A stretch of 64,000 nucleotides of DNA, from positions 541,467-605,466 of the forward strand of contig JFHB01000002.1 of NCBI GenBank assembly GCA_000729835.1, read 5' to 3'. The notes beneath the pieces were generated by a model. The model had not been told where the DNA came from. It did no database searches and worked only from the letters and a program-made list of their open reading frames with translations. The position numbers and the translations under genes were made by a program. This stretch comes from Atkinsonella hypoxylon (Eukaryota; Ascomycota; Sordariomycetes; Hypocreales; Clavicipitaceae). Shown piece after piece: positions 45,041-58,219 of this stretch. The number at the start of each line of letters is the position of its first letter. Position 1 is the stretch's first letter.

Positions 45041-48000
45041 ATGTCGGGCACCACTATTGATGATGTCGTAAAGCGACTCAGCACCGCAGATGTCGGTACG
45101 ACAATTCCAGCGTCATGCAGTTCCTTCCTAGCTTCCTTGGCGCACTCAACGCTGTCGACTAATTCTTGCATTGTACAGACGTCAGACTTAAATTAGAGGC
45201 AGCCACTACGCTGCGAGACAGCCTTGATCATTATACTAGTGGGCCCATATACAGTCCATTCTTGAAGAGATTGATGCCGATCTTCATCAACATCCTTCAT
45301 GGACCATGTATCTTCCAGAGCAACTCACCTGAGCAGGCGCGTTCTTCCTTACCCATACAAGTGAACGGGCGAATCTAACGATATCTTCAGAAACTCCGTC
45401 ACTGCATTCTAGAGGTTCTCCATCGCTTGCCTACTTCGCCGTCCCCCGCCGAACCTTTCGAACCATACGCTGAAGAGATTGTCGATTTGCTAATGCAACT
45501 TGTCCGCACCGACAATGAGGATAACGCCACGCTATGTGTCAAGGTCACGTCGGACATTATGCGCCACCAGCATAAAGTCCTTCAAAGCAAAGTTCAGCAG
45601 TTCTTGAACCTGATCCAAGAGCTATTTGAACAAATGGAAAAAGTCGTCAGAGAACAGCTGGATAATGCGACTCCTGCCACTGCCTCACAACCAGGTGCCC
45701 CGTCTACACCCGGCGGCTCGCAAACGAATTTCCAATCTCCTCGACCGGGTTCTCCGGTAGCATCTGTGGGGGATCTGGCCGTGGATCCTCAACAGCAAAA
45801 CCGTCCGTTGCTCAAAGGCATGCAATCGTTCAAAGTGCTTTCTGAATGCCCAATAATAGTGGTGTCAATATTTCAGATCTACCGTACCACGGTTCCACAA
45901 AATGTCAAGGCGTTTGTGCCTCTGATAAAGCGCGTACTTCTGGTTGAAGCGAGCGCACAGAAGCAAGCTCACGCCGAAGCAGCAGCCAAAGGTCAAGTTC
46001 ATACTGGAGTGAGCCAAGGCATCAAAGCAGAACAGCGAGCGGCCTATGGTGACTTTATCACCGCCCAAGTAAAAACTATGAGTTTTCTCGCCTATCTTTT
46101 ACGGCAGTATTCTTCACAATTGACTGACTTTCTGCCCACATTACCGGACGTTGTTGTTAGACTGCTCAAAGATTGTCCTCGCGAAAAGTCGGGAACCAGG
46201 AAGGAGCTCTTGATCGCCATTCGGCACATTATTAACTATAATTTTAGGAAGATATTCCTGCCCAAGATCGACGAGCTCCTGGACGAACGAACGCTCACAG
46301 GCGATGGCTTGACAGTCTATGAGACCATGAGACCTTTGGCATATAGTATGCTTGCTGATTTAATCCATCATGTCAGAGATTCGCTTAGCCCGGAACAGAT
46401 TCGAAGAACGGTTGAAGTATATACGCATAATCTGCAAGACAACTTCCCCGGTACCAGTTTTCAGACTATGAGTGCTAAGCTGCTACTTAATATGGCGGAG
46501 TGCATTGCCAAATTGCCGAACAAAGTTGACGCTCGTCATTATCTGATGATGGTCCTGAACGCTATTGGCGATAAGTTCGCTTCTATGAACCGGCAGTACC
46601 CGAATGCGGTAAAATTATCAAAACTATACCGCCAGCAAGCGGATGCCGGAGTTTGCGATTCATATCTTGCCGACAAAGAGGCCCGACCCGAGTGGGATGA
46701 GACCGACATCTTTTCTGCTGTTCCTATCAAGATCTCGAACCCCAGAGACAGAGGCGCTGATCCAGTGGTTGACAACAAATTCCTCTTCCGCAATTTGATG
46801 AATGGTCTGAAGAATACATTCTACCAGCTAAGAACGTGCAATATCGGCACACCCATTGATCCTCAGAACGCACCGTCTCATTGGCAAGAAGTTTCTTTTG
46901 GCTTTACAGCAGAAGAAGTCAATATCATCATCAAACTGTTCAGGGAAGGCGCCTACGTGTTCCGCTATTATGAAATCGAGAAGCCTGTCACTGAGTCTCA
47001 ATATTCATCTCCCGTCGAGTACATGGCGAACTTTTACATGATATCCAGCACGAAGGAGGAAAAAGATCTACTCGAAACATTCGCCACCGTCTTCCACTGC
47101 ATTGATCCTGCAACATTCCACGAAGTTTTCCAGCAAGAGATTCCACGACTTTATGACATGATATTTGAACATACCGGCCTGTTACACATACCACAATTCT
47201 TCCTTGCCAGTGAGGCAACCTCGCCTAGTTTCTGCGGCATGCTCCTTCAATTTCTGATGGAAAGAATCGACGAGGTTGGGTCCGCTGATGTCAAGAAGTC
47301 GTCCATTTTGCTGCGGCTTTTCAAGTTAGCCTTCATGGCTGTTACTCTGTTTGCCAGCCAGAATGAACAAGTTCTGTTGCCTCATGTGGTCAATATCGTC
47401 ACGAAGTCTATCGAACTTTCAACCAAAGCAGAGGAGCCTATGAACTATTTCCTCCTGTTACGTTCATTATTCAGAAGTATCGGAGGAGGCAAATTCGAAC
47501 AGCTGTACAAACAGATCTTACCGCTTCTGGAGATGCTATTGGATGTTCTGAACAATCTACTTATGGCTGCTCGAAAGCCATCCGAGCGGGATCTTTACGT
47601 TGAACTCTGCTTGACTGTTCCCGCACGGCTGAGTCATCTATTGCCACATTTGAGCTTCTTAATGCGCCCATTGGTTGTTGCTTTGAGGGCCGGAACCGAT
47701 CTTGTGGGACAAGGTCTGCGAACGCTGGAGCTTTGTGTCGACAATCTTACTGCTGATTACCTGGATCCCATTATGGCACCCGTTATTGATGAGCTAATGA
47801 CAGCTCTATTCAATCACTTGCGGCCACATCCATATAGTCACTTCCACGCTCATACTACGATGAGAATTTTGGGCAAACTTGGTGGCAGGAATCGCAAGTT
47901 CATGACTGGTGCAGTCCCTCTCAATTATAGAGGATACGCCGACGATCCTTCCAGCTTTGATCTGCGTCTCATTGGATCCAAGAAAGATCGAGCTTTCCCA

Positions 48001-51000
48001 GCGGATCTCGGTATTGACTGTGCCATTCAGAAGCTCATGGAGGGCCCAAAAGTCGGAAAGAATAATCATAATCTCAGGGCCTATGACGAATATTACAAGC
48101 AGCAGGCTCTTCACCTAATTATGTCACAAGTGAAGCTTCGAATTGGGTTTGACCAACTTCCCGAAGATCTTCCCAGGATCGTGCGTTTGCAAGCTCAGGA
48201 CCTCTTAGCTCGTAAGCTGGATATAAATTTTGCACCATTCGGCGTGGCTAATCGAGAAAAGTCAATACCCAAGAAAAATGAACAGGACAATATTACCGTG
48301 CAGTTACTCAAGGCGGTCATGTTTGCTCAATCACTTCCTAGGTTCAAGAACGAATCAAATGCGTTTCTCATGGATATTTGCAAACACTTTGCAGTTATTG
48401 AAGTTGGTCGTTCCCTGGTAGACTTGAAGAGAAACTTCAGTCATTTCGACCCTATAGCTGGCGAAGGACCTCTCTGCATCGACACCCGTGTTCTCTTAGA
48501 CGCCATTGTTGAAGCTCTCGCTTCCGACCACCCAGATGTTCGAGAAGCTGCAAAGAGAGCGATTAAGGAGCTATACAACAGTATCGCTATCATATTTGGT
48601 TCCGAAAGCAATGTCGGCCGGCTTCCCCTCTTCAGTCATCTGAGCAGCACATTTTGTCATAGCTGTTACGAAGAGGAGTGGTTTACTAAAACGGGCGGAA
48701 GTCTTGGTATCAACTTCCTGCTCACTGAATTGGACCTGGGTGATGCTTGGGTTGCATCCAAGCAGATGGAATTCATTCGGGCGCTGATGTATGTCATCAA
48801 GGACATGCCTCAAGATCTGCCAGAAAAGACTCGTTGTCTTGCTCAAATAAGTCTGGAGGTTCTGTTGCAGCGCATCACGAAGAACATCAAGAAAGAAGAT
48901 GCATTGCCTGTCCAGTCCCAGCCAGGACAGCAACCTGTGAAGCAATCAAGATTGGCACAGATTTGCATGCAGCTGAATAACGAACTATCGCACATGAACA
49001 AATTTGTACGCGAAACAGCTCGGCAATCGCTTGAGCTCATTGCCAGTGCTGCTGGATGCGAAGTTTGGGAACTGCTGGAACCCTACAAAGACCGTTTTTT
49101 GCAGCCTATTTATTCTAAGCCACTGAGAGCCCTGCCGTTCAGTATCCAAATCGGGTATATAAATGCCATGAATTATCACATGAGTCTCAAAAGCGACTGG
49201 GTAAAGTTTGACGAGAACCTAAACCGGTTGCTGATGGAGTCACTTGCGTTGGCAGATGCCAATGATGAATCCCTCGCAAACAAGCCTGCTGAGTATCGTA
49301 CGCATGAGCATATCGTCGATCTGAGAGTTTCATGCATAAAGTTACTGAGCACTGCGATGAGCTTTGAAGAGTTCGCCAACAACCCAACCAAGGAGAAAAT
49401 TCTTTCGGTATTCTTCAAATGTTTGTATTTGGAGTCGAAGCCCACCATCGCCGCTGCTAATGATGCACTCAAATCCGTTTTGGCTGTAGACCGGCGCTTG
49501 CCCAAGACGCTGCTTCAGGGGGGGCTTAGGCCTGTGCTGCAAAGTCTATCCGATCCTAAGAGATTGAGTGTGCATGGCCTTGATAACCTATCTAGGCTGC
49601 TCAAGCTATTGACAAGCTATTTCAAAGTTGAAATAGGTGCTCGATTGCTCGATCAAATTGATTCCATTGTGGAGCCGAATGCCTGGCAGCAAATTTCCTT
49701 CACCTTCTTTGAGCAAAACCCTCAAATGAAAGTCATCACAGCGATTTTGAACATCTTCCATCTTCTTCCTGCGCCTGCCGAGGCTTTCAAGGAGCGACTT
49801 ATCGATTGTTTCCTTGGATTAGAAGAAAGGCTAAGAAGAACGATGCATACCCCATTCCGCCAGCCCATGTACTTGTATATGAATCGGTATCCCAAAGAGA
49901 TTTGGACCTATCTACTGGGGAAAGTAGATGAATTCAGGTACGGGAGACTTCTTGCCCAAGTTCTTAGGCATCCAGAAAGCGGACCGCTGCGTGAGGCCGC
50001 AATAGAAGGCTTAAGTGCTTTGATGGCCAAATGCACAGAACTCGCTGCACAAAACAACGACAAGAAGTTCATTGTTGCGATTAACGTTATCCATGTTCTC
50101 GACTCACTGAGCCATTTTGAAAATATGAGTTCGTGGTTGGACAAGAAGGACAACATCACATGGCTCAAAAACCTTGGCAAGGATTTGGAGAGTAACCTGC
50201 GCAGCCATAACCTGAATCAAAACATCCGAATTCCGGCATACCAAGCAGCGGATCAGTTGATGAATATCTTGGTTAAATCTCTAGAACGAAATCCAAAGGA
50301 CGTCGACGCCTTGTTCAGCCTCGTCGAGTCAGTTACGAGCATCGACCTACGACCTACTCATTCTTTGTTCGCCTTCATCTACGACAATATTATTAGCAGT
50401 GATTCAATTGAGTTCTGGAAGTCAACGTTCCTTCGTTGTCTAGATATCTACTCTGGGAAGTCAGCCTCGAATAAGACTAAACATTTCTTACTCCACTACA
50501 TCGCTAATCCGATCGTTGCCATGGATGTAATGCGGCACTGGAATCAGCCAGATCAAAACAAAGCCGCAAAACTTATGGACCGAACGGTCATTGATGCTGT
50601 CAGTTCAAAAATCTGGAAAGTTCATCCTGATATGTCTCCAGACGATCAGTCGCAGCCTGGAATCGACCACACTCGCTTTGAGGTTCTGCAGTTGTCTGCC
50701 ATGTTGGTCAAATATTATCACACGACGCTGCAAGAAGCAAGGAAAGATATCATCAAGTTTGGTTGGACTTTTATTCGCCTTGAAGATGTCATCAATAAGC
50801 ATGCAGCATACGTGGTGATCGGATACTTCATCGCCCACTATGAGACCCCTCCGAAGATTGTCAGCCAGGTCTACTTGTCACTGCTGAAAACGAACCAAAA
50901 CGAGGGTCGTGTCTTGGTGACGCAGGCTTTGGAGCTGATTGCGCCAGTGTTGCCCAAACGGTGCGGCAATGGTCCCAATGAGCGAAATGCTGCATGGGCT

Positions 51001-54000
51001 GTCGCGCCACGTCGTATTCTTGCTGACGAGGGTCAGAATGTTCAGCAGATGACATGCATTTTCCATTTCCTGGTTCGACATCCTGAGCTCTTTTTCGACG
51101 CCAGAGACAAGTACGCTATTTTACTCATTACTTCTCTCAGAAAAGTTGCAGCTCCTCCAAACCCTTCTTACGAGAGCAAGAAACTTACCTTGAACATGAT
51201 GTGGCTAATTTGGGTCTGGGAACAATGGCGTGTGGAAGGAAAAGGTGCATCACCTGTTATGCGGGATGCATCCGAGTCACCCAATTTGAAGAAGAGAAAA
51301 CTAGAGAGCGAGCAGCCCATGTTATCCCCCCCTGCAGTTAGGCTGGCAGCTCCCGGAGAAAGGAATGAGTACCAGATTCCACAAGTTTTCCGACAGAAGA
51401 TGATCAAGTATCTTGTGGAGTTTATTGCGCAGCTTAACGAGCGATATCAATTACCTTCTGCTAGACCTCGCGAACACAGCACACCGTCCTTGCCCGTAGT
51501 ACCCCTGACCACTGACTTATGCAAGAGAGCCATGAGTCTACTTTACAACCTAGTGCAACCACAATATTGGGGTGACCTGGAACTTGATTTGTTTCCAAAT
51601 GTCACAGATGTCATCCTAGGAAGCGAGAAGACACAGATGATCTTGACGGCTGATCCATCAGATAAGGAAAAGTACGACGACAAGTTCATGACCAATATTA
51701 TAAACACGCTACAGGTTGTGCGTATCGTTCTCAGCTCTAAATCAGACGACTGGGTGCAAAAGAATATTGCAGCAGTGCAAAAAGTGCTGGAAAAGTGCTT
51801 GAAATGCGAGAATCCTGAGGTTCAAGACTGTTTGCATCTCGCTGATAAAAACTATGACGATGGACGCGACCTCAAGTCGATTATCAAGCGTATCCTAGAC
51901 GCGGTTCCCGAGGACATGCCGATGGAAGATGCAGATGCAGATGCCGAAGCCGAGGTTCCAACGTCAGAAATTATTGCATACTTGTCACAAGCTGCCACCG
52001 ACGCTATGAACAGTAACTCTTACATCTCTGGCGTCAGCTTGCTTTGGTCTTTGGGCATCCGCAAACCTGCGGTGATTGATCAGCACATTCCTTCCTTGAT
52101 GAAGGCCTTGCAAAGCAAACATGCCCGAGAGCATGTTCAACACTATAATGCAGCCGCCAACCAAGCCGCGAACCAAGCTGCAAGAAATCACGATGTCGCT
52201 TCACCCACAGGAGAGATGACAAGTTACGATCTGGAAATACAAACGAAGCTGATGATCAAGGAGATTCAGACAGTAGCATTAAGAATGGAAACCCTGGGCG
52301 ACAATAGACGACCTTTTCTCAGCGTTCTTGCAACATTGGTCGAGAAGTCGATGCATATTGAATTGTGCACGGAAATTCTGAACATGGTTGGGGGCTGGGT
52401 CTTCAGATCGGAGGGAACGTGGCCCACCCTGAAAGAGAAGACGGCCGTCTTACATAAAATGCTCTCCTTTGAGCATCGGACAGACCCTACCATGCTCTCC
52501 AAGTTTCTGGAGCTTGTCATTCGTATATATGAAGATCCTAAGGTCACTCGTACTGAGCTGACCGTGCGAATGGAGCACGCCTTCCTCATTGGGACTAGGG
52601 CTACCGACGTCGAGATGCGAAACAGATTCATGGCCATCTTTGACAAGAGTTTATCGAAAACCGCCAGTGTAAGATTGTCATATGTTTTGACGTCGCAAAA
52701 TTGGGATACTCTTGCCGACTCTTACTGGCTCGCCCAAGCCTCGCAGCTGCTGCTTGGTGCTGTTGAAATGAATACCAATATCCAGCTTCACCAAGATGAC
52801 TTCAAGCTTATTTCCGCGTCGCAGCTGGCTGCTGTTTATCCCAAAGACAAGGACGCAAGGGAACCAAACATGATGCCAGATGACAAATTCGAATCCCTCA
52901 TGGCCAGCCATCGTCGCTTCGTTGCTGAGCTGGGTGACGTTAAGGTGCGGGACATAATTGAGCCATTGGTGCAACTCCAACACGTGGACAATCAACTGGC
53001 GCACCAGCTATGGACCACACTCTTCCCTCTATATTGGTCCGCAACGGTGAAGGATGAGCGAGCGGAACTTGAACGTGGCATGGTTGCACTCTTAACAAAG
53101 GACTATCACAGCCGACAGATTGACAAGCGGCCAAACGTGGTTCAGTCACTAGTTGAAGGGGCTGCCAAGACGTGGCCTAACTGCAAACTGCCCCCACATG
53201 TATTGAAATTTGAAGCCAAGACGTATGATGCATGGTACACGGCACTAGTCCAACTTGAAAACGCCGCTATTCGACCAGAAGTAGAATCTGCTACAGTGAG
53301 AGAGAGCAATCTGGATGCGCTTGTAGAGCTTTACGCCTCTTTACAAGAAGATGATCTATTCTACGGTACTTGGCGACGCCGATGCCAGTTTGTGGAGACA
53401 AATGCTGGTTTATCGTATGAACAGAATGGCATGTGGGACAAGGCCCAGAAGCTCTATGAGAGTGCTCAGATTAAGGCCAGGACGGGTGTCATTCCATTCT
53501 CACAAGCCGAGTACATGCTCTGGGAGGACCACTGGGTTCTGTGCGCACAAAAGCTTCAGCAGTGGGAGGTCCTTCAAGACTTTGCGAAACACGAAAACTT
53601 CCAGGATTTGCTGCTCGAGTGCGCATGGCGTAATACGGACATGTGGCAAGATACTCAACATCGAGAAGCGTTGGATAACGTAATCAAGGGTGTTATGGAT
53701 GCCCCAACGCCCCGAAGAGCTTTCTTCCAGGCATTCATGTCGTTGCTGAAGTTCCACAACCAACAAGAATCTGGACCAGATTTTGCAAGAGTTTGTGATG
53801 AGGCGATCCAACTGTCGATCAGAAAGTGGCACCAATTGCCTGAGCGATTGACTAATGCGCATATTCCTCTACTGCAGAACTTCCAACAACTGGTTGAGTT
53901 GCATGATGCTAGTGTTATCTGCCAAAGCTTGGCTAATACCAACTCGTCCAATCTTGACGTCAAGTCTGGAGAGCTCAAGTTGCTGCTCGGTGCTTGGCGT

Positions 54001-56838
54001 GACCGTTTGCCAAACGTCTGGGATGATATCACGGCTTGGCAGGACCTAGTTACTTGGCGCCAACATATCTTCAGCCTTATCAACCAGACCTATCTCCAGC
54101 TGCTACCACAACAGGGCCAGCAAAACGCCGGTGGCGCATCTTCCTTTGCATACAGAGGCTACCACGAGACAGCCTGGATTATCAATCGATTCGCTCATGT
54201 TGCTCGCAAGCACAGTCTCCCCGAAGTCTGTATCAGTCAACTGAGTCGAATTTACACACTACCGAACATCGAAATCCAAGAAGCCTTCCTCAAATTGCGG
54301 GAACAAGCCAAATGCCATTATGAAAATCCCGAGGAGTTGTCGAGTGGTTTGGATGTCATCAACAACACCAATTTGAACTACTTCAATCCTCAGCAAAAGG
54401 CCGAATTCTACACCTTGAAGGGCATGTTCCTCGAGAAACTCAACCAGAAGGAGGAGGCAGATTCTGCCTATGGTACTGCCCTGTACTTCGACATTGGCGC
54501 AGCCAAAGCATGGGCCGAATGGGGATACTTCAATGACAGAAAGTTCAAGGAAGATCCGACCGACTTGAACGCCGCCCGGCAAGCACTCACGTCATACCTC
54601 CAAGCAGCTGGTAGCTACAAGAGCGCCAAATCGCGCAAGCTACTAGCCCGCATTCTGTGGCTCCTTAGTCTGGACGATTCAAAGGGCACGATTGCAATGG
54701 GCTTTGACGACTTCAAGGGTGAGACGCCGGTGTGGTACTGGATCACATTCATCCCACAACTCCTCACAGGCCTGGGCCATAAAGAAGCGCCGCGAGTGTA
54801 CCAAATACTTCTCAGCATCGCCAAGTCATATCCTCAAGCCCTCTACTTCCAGCTTCGTACTAACCGTGAAGACATGATTCTCATCAGGAAAAATCAGGAA
54901 GCTAAGGAGAGAGCTCGACAACAGCGTGCCCAGACCATTGCTTCCAATGGAAGACCAAGTACTTCGCCTGCGCCCAGCAAAGCCGAACCGCCCAAGATTG
55001 AGGCAGGCGCATCTCGACCAGGTACTGCATCTGAAGGCGATGCCGCTGGTACGCAAGTCAAGATGGAGGGTAGCGAGAACGGTGTTAACGCTGCGGGTGC
55101 GAGCACTCCAGCCAGAACCAATGCGCGCACGCCGACTCCAGCTAGCGGTCAGAAGCTGGAGCAAACACCTGCAGCAAATCCCAATCAGAAGAAGATGCCT
55201 TGGGAGTTGACTGAGGAGATCATGTCTGTGCTCAAGACGGCCTTCCCGCTCCTGGCACTATCCATGGAAACAATGGTGGACCAGATCCAAAAGCATTTCA
55301 AATGCCCGCCGGATGAAGACGCATATCGGCTAATCGTGGCTCTTCTTAATGATGCGATGACCTACGTCAGCCGTACTCCCGCTTCATTCGCAAGAAGTGT
55401 CAAGCTCCCTCCCGCAACAGAAACGAATATTACTCGGTTTGCGGAGACAATTCTGCCGACCCACATCAGGAAGTCCTTTGAAGCCGACTTTGTGGATGTC
55501 AAGCCTACCATGTACGAATACATTCACAAGTTGCGTCGTTGGCGGACCAAATTCGAGGAGAAGTTGGATCGTCGCGTGCCTCACGCGCCGCTGGAGGCTT
55601 TCTCGCCACATCTTAGTGAGTTTAGATACCAAAAGTTCGACGAGGTGGAAATTCCCGGCCAATATCTTCAGCACAAGGATAAGAACCAGGATTTTATTCG
55701 GATAGAGAGATTCTTGCCAAACGTCGACTTGGTCAGGGCGTTCAGTTCCTCCTACCGACGGCTTGAGATGCGCGGTCATGATGGAAGTGTGCACTCCTGG
55801 GCGGTGCAACATCCGGCCGCCAGGCACTGCCGAAGGGAGGAGAGGATACTGCAACTGTTCAGGCATCTTAACCAAACGCTCGGTCGGAAGAAGGAAAGCC
55901 GCCGGCGGGACCTGCAATTCACCTTACCTCTGATAGTTCCTCTGGCGCCACACATCAGGATCGTGCAAGAGGACACATCTTCCATCACACTGCAGGGAGT
56001 CTACGAAGATCACTGCCGAAGAATGGGCTTCTCCAAAGATGAGCCCGTATTATTTACGCTCGAGAAGCTGCGGGGTGTGTTGGAGAGCAAGAGCTCGGTA
56101 CGTAGTCAAACCAGTGACCATCTGGATTCTATTGCTAATTTGACTGCACAGCAGGGCAAACCAGAACTCACACCGCCGGCGAAACTCGAAGTGTTTAATG
56201 CTGTGCAGGAAAAATGGGTGCCATCGACGGTAGCGCTCGAATTCTTCCAACAGGTGTTCCCTCAGTTTGCAGAGTTTTGGCTGTTCAGGAGGCAGTTCTC
56301 CTATCAACTAGCAGCTTTGACCTTTATGACATATATTTTATATATGCACAACAGATTTCCCTCCAAGATGTACATTTCCCGGAAATCAGGCAATATCTGG
56401 GGATCAGAGCTCATGTCTTTTATGAGTGCAACCAAGCCGTTCTTCCATAACCCCGAGCCGGTTCCTTTCCGTTTCACACCAAATTTACAGGTACTGATAG
56501 GACCGTTGGCGACGGAGGGTATCTTTGCTTGCTCGGTCATGGCAATTGCCCGATGCTTGACAGAGCCAGAGCATGAGCTTGAACACGCGCTCACGCTCTA
56601 CGTACGAGACGAAATGATATTCTGGCTCACAAGCAGTCACAGAAATGGTATTAGCGAGAGTCAACTGCGCGATTCCGTCCAAGTCAACAGCGATTCGATC
56701 GTGAAGCGAGCTGCTAGTCTGGCACACAATCCGGCTGGCAACCTTCCTGCAAACCAGACGGTGATTGACGCTGTGGCCAAGGCCGTGAACCCGATGAACT
56801 TGGCGCAGTGTGATGCGTTATGGATGCCGTATCTTTGA
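45041..56838 (+). CDS. TRA1: SAGA/NuA4 scaffold subunit Tra1 (PIKK-family pseudokinase)
   Basis: Proposed exons: 45041-45095, 45179-45336, 45391-56097 and 56152-56838; 3868 aa. The start MSGTTIDDVVKRLSTADVDV and the joins SPEQKLRHCILEVLHRLP fit fungal Tra1. HEAT repeats fill roughly residues 1-2600, with a basic nuclear-type motif KKRKLESEQP near 2035. The FAT domain runs to about 3250, followed by a disordered linker (about 3257-3340), a PI3K-like kinase fold lacking catalytic motifs, and the FATC end NPMNLAQCDALWMPYL. Tra1 is the activator-binding surface shared by SAGA and NuA4 acetyltransferase complexes in the nucleus. Intron 2 (45337-45390) uses a GC donor. Intron 3 (56098-56151) is stop-free and a multiple of three, so the uninterrupted frame overstates the protein by 18 residues if it is spliced. 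Confidence 0.95.
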
Positions 56839-56895
56839 GAGTATACGTGTAAATTTTGGAGTTGCGGTGGAGAGTGCTTTGGAGAGTCATACATA

Positions 56896-56937
56896 GCATG
56901 GATGGCATGCATGGATGGCATGCATGAATGGCGTGGA
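56896..56937 (+). repeat. GCATGGATG / GCATGCATG direct repeats
   Basis: Imperfect repeats of GGCATGCATGGAT just downstream of the TRA1 stop codon, with palindromic GCATGC cores. Confidence 0.75.
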
Positions 56938-58007
56938 TACGGACATGGAAAATGCAGGAAGGGGCTTTGGTAGTGCTCAAGATATCACTGGTGATCAAGG
57001 TGTTGAGAATGCTTGAGCATGGCGTTTGGGCGCGTGTTTATATATTGATAATCAAACCGAAAAAGAGGAGAGACGTGGGATGGCGGTTCTTGTACATTTA
57101 CTTCCAACAATTGGGCGTACGCGCTGTCGCAACCGTCCAGCGTCATGCAAGTGCTTTGGTGGGTCACTTGCTGTGTTTGGCGAATATAAATAAAATAATC
57201 AATTCCATTCCGATAACTTTCTCGCTCTGATACTTTTTTTGCTGTAGTGACTTCTCCTTAGTATCCCATTGCAGTGCGGAGGTTAACGTCAAAGTGGTGT
57301 CCGCACAACCGACCAGGCAGCAAGCTACTGCGTGAGGCATTATGATAGCCATAACAAGAATAAAAATTATCCCAAGTACCCCTATATATACAAAAGTGCT
57401 TAAATGATTCCGTCGTTGTCTGTCGATAGAAGACCATGCAGCCGATGCGGATAGGACCAGTACGCGTATCGTTTGATGACGCATCTTTTCTTTACGTGAC
57501 GGTCGATGCGTGCCCGCATATTGTGGAGTACCTACGGAATACATGTCGCACGATTGTGCTGCGCTTTGGCTCGATAATGAGGAAGAGAATGAATTATGTT
57601 CGAATTGACTAACTACTGATGCCTATACAACAGAGATCAGGAGGGGTTTTCCCCTTTTTTTTTTATAGAAGAAAATTGACTGGAACAGAAAAATGCAACA
57701 ATAGGTGGCGCGTTCAATTACATCATGACTCGCGCTACCCCTCATTATTAGAGATCTTCGAACCCCTGTTGCTTGCTCGGATCAAGCTCGTTCCGAGCTT
57801 GCAGATCTACGCCGCAACACTGCACAACCCATACAACAGAATATACATTGTTAGCATGTACACTGCATCCACCATTTAGTTTCCCCGCGGGCATTAACTT
57901 AAGTTACAGGACTCTGCGACTACGGATCTTCAAACACGAATCTTGTGCACCGCATGGTCGGGTCAAGGAGATGTAGACTCGCAGAAACGGGGAAAATCCT
58001 AGTGCGA

Positions 58008-58039
58008 CACCATGCACCATGCACCATGCACCATGCACC
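58008..58039 (+). repeat. 7-bp tandem repeat, unit CACCATG
   Basis: About 4.5 perfect copies, 180 bp upstream of the pseudogene start codon. Confidence 0.9.
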
Positions 58040-58219
58040 TCGTCCCTTCTTCCCCCGTCCTCGTCACTCGATAATCCCACAATCGGGCACCAAATTTGGT
58101 GTAACACCCTCCCTCTGCCATCAGCTTTAAAGGAAGATCTGGGCATCGCAAGCGGTGGAGTAGCTGAGCCGTTATTGCCCGTCAAACCTAGGGACGAGCC
58201 CGCGGCACACTTCTAAAAC

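Larger units (their letters stand above)
56839..58219. other. Intergenic region after TRA1
   Basis: No gene recognised. It contains the TRA1 3' UTR and two short direct repeats, listed separately. Confidence 0.5.

Noticed and set aside
45337..45390. TRA1 donor at GTGAAC (45361) instead of GCGCGT
   Set aside because: Would leave a 30-nt intron and add ARSSLPIQ inside a conserved block.
56098..56151. Reading TRA1 straight through this segment
   Set aside because: Strong donor, branch and acceptor signals and the absence of these 18 residues from the family pattern favour an intron, although it is not proven.
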